Of a stretch of DNA of 15,525 nucleotides, positions 7,041 through 14,339 are shown piece by piece (the first letter of the stretch is position 1; every line of letters begins with the position of its first letter). Both the position numbers and the translations under genes were made by a program. The notes beneath the pieces are model-generated. The model was not told the DNA's origin and made no database searches. It was given only the letters and a program-made list of their open reading frames with translations. Source of the stretch: Phycisphaeraceae bacterium (GTDB taxonomy: Bacteria > Planctomycetota > Phycisphaerae > Phycisphaerales > UBA1924); NCBI GenBank assembly GCA_009827215.1, contig WUAJ01000035.1, positions 1 through 15,525 on the forward strand, given 5' to 3'.

Positions 7041-7212
7041 GGACTCAGATTCGAATCAGGTCCCAGAATAACGGCGTTTATACACTCAGAACGCGGTTTC
7101 GGGGTTGGTGCGCACAAACACGCGCCAGAGGGGTTGTGTGCTTGTGATGTTGAGGCGTTGTGTTCGATAGCTTGGGCTAGGGCCGCGGCGTCGTCGCCCG
7201 TGCACACAACCT
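7041..7212 (+). other. Structured intergenic region (candidate 5' UTR RNA or operator array)
   Basis: The 281-base gap before the B12-fold gene holds several inverted repeats in series. GGAC/GTCC (7041-7044 and 7060-7063) flanks the perfect palindrome GATTCGAATC (7048-7057). TGGTGCG/CGCGCCA (7106-7112, 7121-7127) makes a 7-bp stem with one G-U pair. A perfect 10-bp pair, GGTTGTGTGC (7132-7141) with GCACACAACC (7202-7211), encloses 60 bases that contain two small hairpins, TAGC-TTGG-GCTA and GGCG-TCGT-CGCC. Together these suggest a folded leader RNA. I do not recognise it as a cobalamin riboswitch, 6S, SRP or RNase P RNA. Protein coding is unlikely here. Confidence 0.4.
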
Positions 7213-7263
7213 ATCCCACCCCCGATCAGGCGGAAGGGAATCACATCGACGAGGAAGTTTGAA

Positions 7264-7983
7264 ATGAGTGTCCATGTACTGAGCGAGCGTCTGTTCGAAG
7301 CATTGGTCGAAGGGAACCGGTCCTTGGCTCGTTCCATCGTGAATGAACAACTCAACGAGGGAGTGTCTCCTGAGTTGATGCTGACCGATCTGTTCTGGCC
7401 GACCTATGAGATGATCGACAAGCTTCATCGTGAGGATCAGATCTCATCGCTCGCGTACAACCTCTCGACACGATTGTTCCGCGTGCTCGTGGATCAGACC
7501 TCGCGAGCACTCATCGCTGGATCGAACGCTGAGCCGGTTGGTCGGAATGTCTTTGCATGCTGCGGCACTTGTGAGGGGTCTGAGCTTGGTGCTCAGATGG
7601 CCGTGGACCTGCTGGAAGCTGCGGGCTTTGGTGTCCGCTTCGCTGGTGGCGGCGTCCCGATGGACGAGGTGCGCCAGACAGTGCAAGAATCCAGTCCGGA
7701 TGTCCTGCTGATGTTCTGCTCGAATCCTGCGGATCTGCCTGACATCCGCGAGACAATCGACGCGCTCCACGAGATCGGCGCGTGTCCGAACACGCAGATC
7801 GTCGTGGGTGGTGGGGTGTTCAATCGTGCGGAAGGGCTCGCGGAAGAGATTGGTGCCGACCTCTGGGCATCGCATCCGCTCGAGCTGGTCGATGCGATGA
7901 TTGACGATGCGGACATTCGGGCGACTCCTGAACAGCGGACTGTGGGACGCACTCGCAAGACCCCGATCTCCAAGGCCGCGTAA
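7264..7983 (+). CDS. B12-binding-fold protein (corrinoid-protein/CarH-like), ligand motif degenerate
   Basis: A 239-residue cytosolic protein with the two-part layout of methyltransferase corrinoid proteins and CarH-type sensors: a helical domain (about 5-90) and a Rossmann-like B12-binding domain (about 94-215). The Rossmann part has the characteristic LLEAAGFGVRFAGGGVPMDEV (start 116) and VVGGGVFN (180-187) elements. The usual D/ExHxxG motif reads EGSELG (104-109), with Ser106 in place of the cobalamin-ligating histidine. The helical-domain W...EH signature is also missing. It may therefore bind cobalamin base-on, another tetrapyrrole, or nothing. There is no DNA-binding domain and no methyltransferase partner nearby. 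GAGGAAG (7251-7257) six bases before the ATG fixes the start. It is monocistronic, ended by a strong terminator. A role as a sensor is inference. Confidence 0.8.
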   Translation: MSVHVLSERLFEALVEGNRSLARSIVNEQLNEGVSPELMLTDLFWPTYEMIDKLHREDQISSLAYNLSTRLFRVLVDQTSRALIAGSNAEPVGRNVFACCGTCEGSELGAQMAVDLLEAAGFGVRFAGGGVPMDEVRQTVQESSPDVLLMFCSNPADLPDIRETIDALHEIGACPNTQIVVGGGVFNRAEGLAEEIGADLWASHPLELVDAMIDDADIRATPEQRTVGRTRKTPISKAA

Positions 7984-8017
7984 CCAGAGCGGTCATTACC
8001 AATACAAATCTCTCTCC

Positions 8018-8056
8018 AACCCTGCGTATGCCTGACTGGTATACGCAGGGTTTGTT
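8018..8056 (+). terminator. Rho-independent terminator
   Basis: A 15-bp stem pairs 8018-8032 with 8038-8052 around a 5-base loop (TGACT). The pairing is perfect apart from one G-U wobble (8030 with 8040). It is followed by the T-rich tail TTTGTTTG. It starts 35 bases after the stop of the B12-fold gene and separates it from the sigma-factor operon. Confidence 0.88.
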
Positions 8057-8058
8057 TG

Positions 8059-8064
8059 TATAAT
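8059..8064 (+). promoter_or_regulatory. Candidate -10 box (TATAAT) for the sigma-factor operon
   Basis: A perfect TATAAT lies directly behind the terminator and 142 bases upstream of the sigma gene. The expected -35 position falls inside the terminator stem and has no good match. A second weaker candidate is TATAGT at 8152-8157. Confidence 0.3.
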
Positions 8065-8066
8065 GT

Positions 8067-8099
8067 TTGGAATTGCAATCGATTTCGCGTAATTTCCAA
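8067..8099 (+). repeat. Inverted repeat, possible operator upstream of the sigma operon
   Basis: TTGGAATT (8067-8074) and AATTTCCAA (8091-8099) form an interrupted inverted repeat with the arms two helical turns apart. It lies just downstream of the TATAAT candidate, where a repressor could act. GGAATT also resembles an ECF -35 half, but no ECF-type -10 follows at 16-17 bases. Confidence 0.3.
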
Positions 8100-8195
8100 T
8101 GAGATGGGGCGTTTGTTCGATTTAGTATGCATCCGAATCGGGGTGTCTCTGTATAGTGGTGGTACCGGTCTGCAGGCCGGGACCCAATGATGGGA

Positions 8196-8205
8196 GCGAA
8201 TTCGC
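8196..8205. repeat. Perfect 10-bp palindrome between SD and start codon
   Basis: GCGAATTCGC lies immediately before the ATG of the sigma gene and touches the GGGAG Shine-Dalgarno site (8192-8196). A hairpin with an A-G mismatch (GGTACCGG 8161-8168, CCGGGACC 8177-8184) lies just upstream. Either could tune translation of the sigma factor. It may also be chance. Confidence 0.3.
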
Positions 8206-8826
8206 ATGGATCGTGCCGTAGAACGAGATCTAATCGAGCGGGCCATTGCCGGCGAGCGGGCAGCCGCGGGTGAGCTGATCAAAGCGCACCAGCGATCGGT
8301 CTATGGATACATTCTGCGGATGTCGGGTCGCCATGAGACGGCTGAGGACATCGTGCAGGAAGCATTCGTGCGAGTGCTTGCGAATCTGCATCGCTTCGAT
8401 TTCCGCTTCCGATTCTCTACCTGGCTCTTCACGATCGCTCGGCGTTTGTACATGAACGCGGTGGCGAAATCCAAGCCCGCGTATGACACGGACTTTGTTG
8501 GATCGATGGGAGGCAAGGGGACAATGCCTGACGCGTCGACCTATTCGGATGAGCGTTCGACGACCCAAAAAGACGCGATCCAATCAGCACTGATGCACTT
8601 GTCTGTTGAGCAGCGTGAGATCATCGTGCTGTTCCATCAGCTGGATTGGCCGATCGCGTTGATCGCTTCGCATCTGGATATGCCTGAGGGGACGGTTAAG
8701 AGCCATCTCCATCGTGGCCGTCGTCGTTTGCGTGTGCTGTTCAAGGAACACAAGCAGCTTGCATCGTTGTACAAGGACCACTTCGGTGGAGCGTTCAACG
8801 AGACTGGTGACGAGGTGCTCGCATGA
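8206..8826 (+). CDS. ECF-type RNA polymerase sigma factor
   Basis: A 206-residue sigma-70 family protein of the extracytoplasmic-function class, which redirects RNA polymerase to a small regulon. Region 2 spans about 10-95, with the core-binding AEDIVQEAFVRV (46-57) and the -10-reading FSTWLFTIARRLYMNAV (70-86). Region 4 spans about 122-178, with the helix-turn-helix LDMPEGTVKSHLHRGRRRL (157-175). A linker of about 30 residues and a 25-residue C-terminal tail after region 4 make it slightly longer than the usual 170-190. GGGAG (8192-8196) supports the start. The stop overlaps the next start by four bases (ATGA), so the sigma factor and its putative anti-sigma are translationally coupled. Upstream repeats may reflect control of the operon. 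I cannot assign an ECF subgroup. Confidence 0.93.
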   Translation: MDRAVERDLIERAIAGERAAAGELIKAHQRSVYGYILRMSGRHETAEDIVQEAFVRVLANLHRFDFRFRFSTWLFTIARRLYMNAVAKSKPAYDTDFVGSMGGKGTMPDASTYSDERSTTQKDAIQSALMHLSVEQREIIVLFHQLDWPIALIASHLDMPEGTVKSHLHRGRRRLRVLFKEHKQLASLYKDHFGGAFNETGDEVLA

Positions 8827-9653
8827 ATCGGGGGCAAGATCACGAGTCGTTTGATGAGCGGATTCCAGGTCGGATCCCAGAGTCGCTGATCGATGCAGCG
8901 CTCGATGGTGAGATCTGCGATCGCATGCAAGAAGAGATCGCGCACGCACTCCAGTACGATCACGAGCGTCGCGCTGAGCTTCTTGAGACGGCGGACGCTG
9001 TTCGCGCGATGAATCTTGATGACATCCCGATGCCTGACATGCAGTGCGCTGTGCTGAATCGACTCGACGAGCATGAGCGTTTTATTCCTCGCACGATGCG
9101 CCGCTGGGTCCGCACTGGACGCATGGCGATCGCGGCAGGGATCTTGCTCGGATTGATGCTCGTCGCGGGACTCCAGAGTGTGTACCCGCGTCTGACGACG
9201 ATCGGTGCGCAATCGACCCCTGTCCATGATGTCGCGACGGCGGTTGAGCAGGACACACAGCGTGTTGCTGAGAATGTGCAATCACAGGTTGCGCAGATGC
9301 GTGCGTCGCTTTCCCCGCTTGAGGGGTTGCTTGCGGCTCCGAAACCAAGCGGAACGAAGACCTTCACCCTCACACTGAACCATCAGGTCGTGCGATTGAG
9401 CGAGGCAGATCTCGCGGCGCTCCGTGCTTCGGGTGTCATGGTGCGTACAGACACGGAGACCAATCGATTCCCCGCACAGTTGAATCGATCGCTGACACTT
9501 GTTTCATACGGCGGGGATGGTCAGATGCTGATCAATACGCATGATGGCCTGCGCACGCTCTCGCGAGCAAAGGAGACGCGTGGGGTCGTGGTAGTCACTG
9601 AACGGGTCGAGCTGGAATCTACCAGTGATGAGTGCATCGCCGATCTTCCATAA
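8823..9653 (+). CDS. Putative membrane-anchored anti-sigma factor
   Basis: A 276-residue single-pass protein encoded directly after the ECF sigma gene with a 4-base overlap and a GAGGTG site (8812-8817) inside the sigma gene. The N-terminal cytosolic part (1-99) is acidic and helical and holds an ALDGE element (26-30) often found in the N-terminal helices of anti-sigma domains. One transmembrane segment covers about 101-119. The outside part (120-276) starts with a predicted helical stretch and continues with a compact domain of unknown type (about 178-262). The HxxxCxxC zinc anti-sigma motif is absent, so it would be a non-zinc class. The assignment rests on gene position and topology more than on sequence. 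Release from the sigma factor could involve regulated proteolysis, but no cleavage site can be named. Confidence 0.7.
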   Translation: MNRGQDHESFDERIPGRIPESLIDAALDGEICDRMQEEIAHALQYDHERRAELLETADAVRAMNLDDIPMPDMQCAVLNRLDEHERFIPRTMRRWVRTGRMAIAAGILLGLMLVAGLQSVYPRLTTIGAQSTPVHDVATAVEQDTQRVAENVQSQVAQMRASLSPLEGLLAAPKPSGTKTFTLTLNHQVVRLSEADLAALRASGVMVRTDTETNRFPAQLNRSLTLVSYGGDGQMLINTHDGLRTLSRAKETRGVVVVTERVELESTSDECIADLP

Positions 9654-11226
9654 CAGCAGTATTTCTGAGCTGATCTCCACAGTGCTCCGTATGAGTTGTG
9701 TATTGGTATTCCTGTGCACTGGAGCTGCGCATGCACAGCAGGAGCAGCCTTGGGGTTTGGTTGATGCGATCCCTGAGGACATCGATCTTGTCGCTGTGGT
9801 AGATAATCCAGCTAGAGCGCTGTTAAGTGATGAGGGACAAGCATCGCGTGGGTTCATTGGGTCCATCGGAATGTTCAGCAAGACAAGGCAAGCGTGGGGA
9901 TCGATTGCTGATTTACTCGGAACGGATGCGGACGGTGTGATCGAGCAACTGCTGTCACGGCGTGTGGTAGTTGTGGTTGATTCGCTGATCGAGCATACCG
10001 ACAACCCAATGATGATGGTGAATAAGGCGGACACCAACTGGGTACTCATGGGAGAAGTCTCTGGTGGGGATGACGCGTTTTCAGCTCTGCGCAAGCGGCT
10101 CAAGCCGATCCCACGAGAAATTGTTTCTGGAGTCGCGGTCTACGGCATTGAGCAGGGCCGCTACGCGCTGGTTATGCTCAATCCAAACGATGACCGAGCG
10201 GGGCGATTGCTGCTGTGTCCAAAGGGTGGGCGGGATCTGCTCGAGCGTGTGTTGGTGTCTGTGAAAGACGCAGAGCATGCTGAAGGTGATGAACCCATCC
10301 CGATGTGGAGAGAGGATGACAACTGGTCTCTGGCGCTGCGTGTTCGTGCGGACAACTGGATTCAGCAAGTCCGCGGTAGTCAAAGAAGTGGTGCATCACA
10401 TGTGCGAGTGTTTATGGGATTGAGTGAGGATGGCGTCGCGATGGAACTCGCGATGCCGTTCAGTGGAGACAAGATCCAAGGTATTGCGCCAACTGGGATG
10501 CTCGATGCGCTTGATGAAGATGTGGTGGGAGCGATGGCGACCGCGGGGATCTTCCATTTAGTGCTCGATGAGCAGGAGGGGCTATCAATCCTGCTCCGTT
10601 CTGATGACATCGAAAAACAGCAAGGCACAGTGCTCGAACCCAACGGGGCGTTGATGGTGTTCGATCGTGACGATCTTCGTTCAATCCATCGGGGAAACGA
10701 CTCGATGGGGATGACGATGCTCTCTATTTTTGATGAAGCGGTTGTCGATGCGACGAGCATGGATGCGATTATCGAGCCGATGATTTTCTCGGATTCTCCT
10801 AGATTCCCAGGAGTCTCGCAGAAAGGCGGCGGATCGTACCAAGGACTGTTCCCCAGGGCGGTGCGATCGCACAAAATCATCGATGAACAGGGACTCGAGG
10901 GCAATGTCTCTTGGCTCACATCCCAGCGGAGCACATCATCAGATCTGATCTTTTCATTCGCGGACGCGGATACTGAGACCTCACGGCGTGTCCGATTGAT
11001 CTCAGAGCTTGTCGCTTCACTCGATGCGATTGGTGGGGGTGTGGTTGAGAGTGCTGTGATTCTCAAGGGGTATGCTCGGATCAGTGCGCTGGCGGAATCC
11101 TTTGGGGCTTCCTCTTGGATGGGAGGGGACGCGAGATTGAACGATATGGGGTTCGTCCGCTGGGAAGTGGTTCAGGAGCGCGGGGCGCTGCGTGGGAGTG
11201 TGCGGATCGAGCCGACACAGGATTGA
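9628..11226 (+). CDS. Secreted protein of unknown function in ECF operon
   Basis: A protein of about 532 residues that I do not recognise. An N-terminal segment with a polar stretch (1-21) then a hydrophobic core (about 22-33) ends in AHA (34-36), a good signal-peptidase I site, so the mature protein of about 496 residues is exported. The mature part begins VDAIPEDIDLVAVVDNPA, recalling proteins of the DUF3352 type in which a similar start precedes large exported domains; this is only a resemblance. No cofactor motif or transmembrane segment follows. It overlaps the anti-sigma gene by 26 bases (GTG at 9625 is an alternative start, ATG at 9691 another with no site before it), so it is the third gene of the operon. 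It may be the regulated product or a partner of the extracellular part of the anti-sigma factor. Confidence 0.75.
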   Translation: MSASPIFHNSSISELISTVLRMSCVLVFLCTGAAHAQQEQPWGLVDAIPEDIDLVAVVDNPARALLSDEGQASRGFIGSIGMFSKTRQAWGSIADLLGTDADGVIEQLLSRRVVVVVDSLIEHTDNPMMMVNKADTNWVLMGEVSGGDDAFSALRKRLKPIPREIVSGVAVYGIEQGRYALVMLNPNDDRAGRLLLCPKGGRDLLERVLVSVKDAEHAEGDEPIPMWREDDNWSLALRVRADNWIQQVRGSQRSGASHVRVFMGLSEDGVAMELAMPFSGDKIQGIAPTGMLDALDEDVVGAMATAGIFHLVLDEQEGLSILLRSDDIEKQQGTVLEPNGALMVFDRDDLRSIHRGNDSMGMTMLSIFDEAVVDATSMDAIIEPMIFSDSPRFPGVSQKGGGSYQGLFPRAVRSHKIIDEQGLEGNVSWLTSQRSTSSDLIFSFADADTETSRRVRLISELVASLDAIGGGVVESAVILKGYARISALAESFGASSWMGGDARLNDMGFVRWEVVQERGALRGSVRIEPTQD

Positions 11227-11287
11227 AATGATCCGGCTTTGATGCTTGAAACTGTGCGGAGTCCCCGATTGATAGGCGTCATCGGTC

Positions 11288-11306
11288 TAGACTTTGGACC
11301 AAGGAG
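11288..11306 (+). promoter_or_regulatory. typA: Candidate -10 (TAGACTT) and Shine-Dalgarno before typA
   Basis: TAGACTT (11288-11294) is followed by AAGGAG (11301-11306). The AAGGAG lies five bases before an in-frame GTG at 11312, and about 60 bases before the ATG at 11366. If transcription starts near 11300, the mRNA would begin at the Shine-Dalgarno site. Confidence 0.3.
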
Positions 11307-11365
11307 ATCCGGTGGTAGCCGGGTTGAAACCCTCGGCTCACCATCGACCTGATCCGGAACCACCA

Positions 11366-13270
11366 ATGGCATCTGAAACCACCACGATTACGACCCTTCG
11401 TAATGTTGCGATCATCGCGCACGTCGACCACGGCAAGACCACGCTCGTCGATAACCTGCTCAAACAATCGGGCAACTTCCGTAGCGGTGAACTCGAGAAA
11501 CTCGAGGGCGGTCAGCACGGCTTGATCCTCGACTCGGGAGACCTCGAGCGCGAGCGCGGGATCACGATCTTGTCGAAGAACTGTGCTGTACAGTACCACG
11601 ATCCATCGGGGACGGATTACCGCATCAACATCATCGACACCCCTGGTCACGCGGACTTCGGTGGTGAGGTCGAGCGCGTGCTGCGTATGGCGGACGGCTG
11701 TCTGCTCGTGGTTGATGCGTACGAGGGGCCGATGCCTCAGACGCGCTTCGTGCTTACCAAGGCGCTCGAAGCTGGACTCAAGCCGGTCGTTGTGGTCAAC
11801 AAGTGCGATCGTCCTGATGGCGATCCGGATCGCGTGATCGGCGAGGTCTTCGATCTGCTCGTCGCGCTGGGTGCGGATGATGATATTTTGGATTTCCCAG
11901 TGGTGTACGCGTCGGCGCGTGATGGTTGGGCCGTGGACGATTGGGATGGGGAGACGAAGGGGACCGACCTGCGTCCGGTGTTCGAGGCGATCACCAAGCA
12001 TGTGCCGCATCCGGATGTGTATCTGGAGAAACCGCTGCAGATGCAGATCACGACGCTCGGTTTTTCTGAGTATGTCGGACGCATCGGCGTCGGACGCGTC
12101 TCGCAGGGGACGATCCACGCGGGACAACCGATCGCGTTGGTCAAGCAGGACAAAGAGGGCAACGTCACGACCAAGAAGGCGAAGATCGTCACGCTCCAGG
12201 GGTTCGTGGGTCTTGGGAAGAAGGATATGGAGTTCATCGGCGCGGGAGACCTGTGCTCGATCTCTGGTGTTGAGGGATTGGACATCGGAGACACGATTTG
12301 TGATCCCGATCATCCGGAACCGATGCAGCGGGTCGCGATTGATGAGCCGACGATTTCGATGACTTTCAAGGTCAACGACTCGCCGTTCGCGGGACAAGAG
12401 GGTGAGTTTGTCACCTCTCGTCAGGTCAAGGGGCGTCTTGATCGCGAGCTTGAGCACAACGTTGCTCTGCGTGTCTCGACGGGACGGACGATGGACGAGT
12501 TCGTCGTTTCAGGGCGCGGCGTGTTGCACCTCGGGATCCTGCTCGAAACCATGCGCCGCGAGGGGTACGAGCTCGCGGTTGGACGTCCGATCGTGATCGA
12601 GAAGGAGATCGATGGGATCAAGCATGAACCGGTCGAAGAGCTGGTGATTGATACTCCCGACGAGAGCGTCGGCGCGGTCATGCAGCTTGTGGGCGAGCGC
12701 AAGGGTGAGATCATCAAGGTCGAAGCACGCGGCGATGGGTTGACCCACTGCGTGTTCGAGATCACCTCGCGGGCGCTGATCGGACTTCGCAGCCGAGTGC
12801 TGACGGCGACGCAGGGGCAGGGGATCATGCACCATACGTTCCTCAAGATGGTCCCGGCGACCGACGAGCGTCCCAAGCGCCACTGCGGCGTGATGATCGC
12901 ATCGGAGACCGGTCCGGTGACGGCGTACGCCGTGGAAAACCTCCACGATCGTGGTGTGCTCTTCGTGCGTCCTGGTGACAAGGTCTACTCCGGACAGGTC
13001 ATCGGTGAGTGCAACAAGAACACGGACCTCACGGTCAACATCGCACGCGTCAAGAAGCTCGACAACATGCGCAGCGCCAACAAGGACGCGACGGTCACGC
13101 TCAAAGCACCTCGCGACATCTCGCTGGAGCAGGCACTCGAGTACATCGAGGAAGACGAGTATGTCGAGCTGACCCCGACCTCCGTGCGATTGCGGAAGGT
13201 TGAGCTCAACGAGTCGGTCCGCAAGCGCGATGCACGCATCGCCAAGAGCAAGGCGCTCGCTGAAGAGTGA
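11366..13270 (+). CDS. typA: Translational GTPase TypA/BipA
   Basis: A 634-residue ribosome-associated GTPase of the elongation-factor family, involved in 50S assembly and stress or cold adaptation. GTP-binding motifs are all present: G1 AHVDHGKT (18-25), G2 RGITI (64-68), G3 DTPGH (91-95), G4 NKCD (145-148) and G5 SARDG (183-187). The EF-Tu domain 2, EF-G domain III/V-like parts and the BipA C-terminal domain follow at the expected positions, and the length is close to the family's usual 600-615. ATG at 11366 leaves ten residues before the first conserved strand, which fits the family. However, an in-frame GTG at 11312 has a much better Shine-Dalgarno site and would add 18 residues, so the N-terminus is uncertain. 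The stop is one base from that of the convergent mscS-type gene. Confidence 0.97.
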   Translation: MASETTTITTLRNVAIIAHVDHGKTTLVDNLLKQSGNFRSGELEKLEGGQHGLILDSGDLERERGITILSKNCAVQYHDPSGTDYRINIIDTPGHADFGGEVERVLRMADGCLLVVDAYEGPMPQTRFVLTKALEAGLKPVVVVNKCDRPDGDPDRVIGEVFDLLVALGADDDILDFPVVYASARDGWAVDDWDGETKGTDLRPVFEAITKHVPHPDVYLEKPLQMQITTLGFSEYVGRIGVGRVSQGTIHAGQPIALVKQDKEGNVTTKKAKIVTLQGFVGLGKKDMEFIGAGDLCSISGVEGLDIGDTICDPDHPEPMQRVAIDEPTISMTFKVNDSPFAGQEGEFVTSRQVKGRLDRELEHNVALRVSTGRTMDEFVVSGRGVLHLGILLETMRREGYELAVGRPIVIEKEIDGIKHEPVEELVIDTPDESVGAVMQLVGERKGEIIKVEARGDGLTHCVFEITSRALIGLRSRVLTATQGQGIMHHTFLKMVPATDERPKRHCGVMIASETGPVTAYAVENLHDRGVLFVRPGDKVYSGQVIGECNKNTDLTVNIARVKKLDNMRSANKDATVTLKAPRDISLEQALEYIEEDEYVELTPTSVRLRKVELNESVRKRDARIAKSKALAEE

Positions 13271-13271
13271 T

Positions 13272-14231
13272 TCAGCTCTTGACCTCGACATCGACCGCGA
13301 TCGGTGGGGAGGCTTTGAAGTTGATATCGCGTTGCGGGAACGGGATGGAGATGTCGTGCTCACGGAAGAGCTCGTCGATCTTGTAGCGCAGGTCGGATTC
13401 GATCTGACGCCGATCGAAGGTCGAGCGGGGTGAGATCCAGAAATGGACCTCAAAGTCGAGCGATGAGTCTCCGAATCCAACAAAGAGCACGCGGTTGTCG
13501 GGGGATTCGAGCACGCGGATGTGATCGGTCAGGAGTTGTTCGAGGGTCGCTTTAACGTGTACGACGTCTGTGCCGTACGCGACCCCGACAGGGATGATCG
13601 AGCGGATGCGTCGGTCCGGGAGGTTCCAGTTGGCGACCTGTCCCTCAAGGAGTTGGGAGTTGGGGACGATGACGGTGACGCCGTCGTAGCGCTGAATGTG
13701 GGACGCGCGGGGTCCGATCTTGAGGACGCGTCCGGTCTCGCCTTCAACAGTGACGAAATCATTGACTTGGATCGGACGCTCGATGAGCAGGATGAGTCCG
13801 GAGATGAAGTTGTTGACGATGTTCTGCGAACCAAAGCCAATCCCCAACGCCAGCGCACCACCAAAGATGGTAAACACTGTGAGTGGCACCTGCGCAATTT
13901 GCAAGGCGACCACAGCCGTGATGATGAGCATCACGTAATAGAGGATGGTCTGGATCGCGCTCGCTGGCCCCGGCTCGACCTTGAGCTTGGGGAGCACCTT
14001 GTTGCCTACACGCCGAGAGACCAGCTTTGAGAAGATCAGACCCAGAATAAAGCAAAGCAGCGCGATGACGAGTTGCTTGACGAAGACCTCGGTTTCACCG
14101 ATAGAGAACGAGTAGTGCCAGACCTGCTCCGCTGTATCGGTGATCCTGGTCAAGACATCTTCTGATGGAGCGGGGTGTTGAAGGTCTGCCGCGGTGGTGG
14201 GGACTTCTTTGTAGGTCTCTTCTTGGATCAT
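13272..14231 (-). CDS. MscS-family small-conductance mechanosensitive channel
   Basis: A 319-residue inner-membrane channel that opens on membrane tension to release solutes during hypo-osmotic shock. After a soluble N-terminus of about 48 residues there are three membrane helices: TM1 about 49-71, TM2 about 91-113, and the pore helix TM3 about 117-150. The pore helix has the glycine/alanine pattern FGGALALGIGFG (123-134) and then GSQNIVNNFISG (134-145). The beta domain begins with PIQVNDFV (153-160), and the C-terminal alpha-beta domain ends with IPFPQRDI (296-303), the usual family end. Size matches the E. coli MscS (286) with a longer N-terminus. It is convergent with typA and divergent from the small membrane gene. 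The long N-terminal stretch before TM1 has no signal peptide. Confidence 0.93.
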   Translation of the reverse strand: MIQEETYKEVPTTAADLQHPAPSEDVLTRITDTAEQVWHYSFSIGETEVFVKQLVIALLCFILGLIFSKLVSRRVGNKVLPKLKVEPGPASAIQTILYYVMLIITAVVALQIAQVPLTVFTIFGGALALGIGFGSQNIVNNFISGLILLIERPIQVNDFVTVEGETGRVLKIGPRASHIQRYDGVTVIVPNSQLLEGQVANWNLPDRRIRSIIPVGVAYGTDVVHVKATLEQLLTDHIRVLESPDNRVLFVGFGDSSLDFEVHFWISPRSTFDRRQIESDLRYKIDELFREHDISIPFPQRDINFKASPPIAVDVEVKS

Positions 14232-14339
14232 GCTGGATTGTACGCAGTCATGTTCACGCCCCTGTTAACCGGAGACTGATGCAACTTCGTTGGCGGTAAG
14301 CGGTACACCGATTGAACCCCACTCGGAAGGAGCAACACA

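Noticed and set aside
7041..7212. Cobalamin riboswitch upstream of the B12-fold gene
   Set aside because: I could not find the conserved B12-box or core motifs. The structure remains unclassified; an Infernal search against Rfam would decide.
7011..7262. 83-codon open frame ending two bases before the B12-fold gene
   Set aside because: It has no Shine-Dalgarno site, an atypical amino-acid mix and runs through the inverted repeats; a structured untranslated region explains it better.
11279..12457. 392-codon open frame antisense to typA, and a further 324-codon one at 12509-13483
   Set aside because: They mirror the codon bias of typA and the mscS-type gene on the other strand, are rich in Arg, His and Asp in the way of shadow frames, and have no recognisable domain or start site.
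13255..13285. Small hairpins around the typA/mscS stop junction as a bidirectional terminator
   Set aside because: Stems are about 5 bp and no T-tract is present in either direction.
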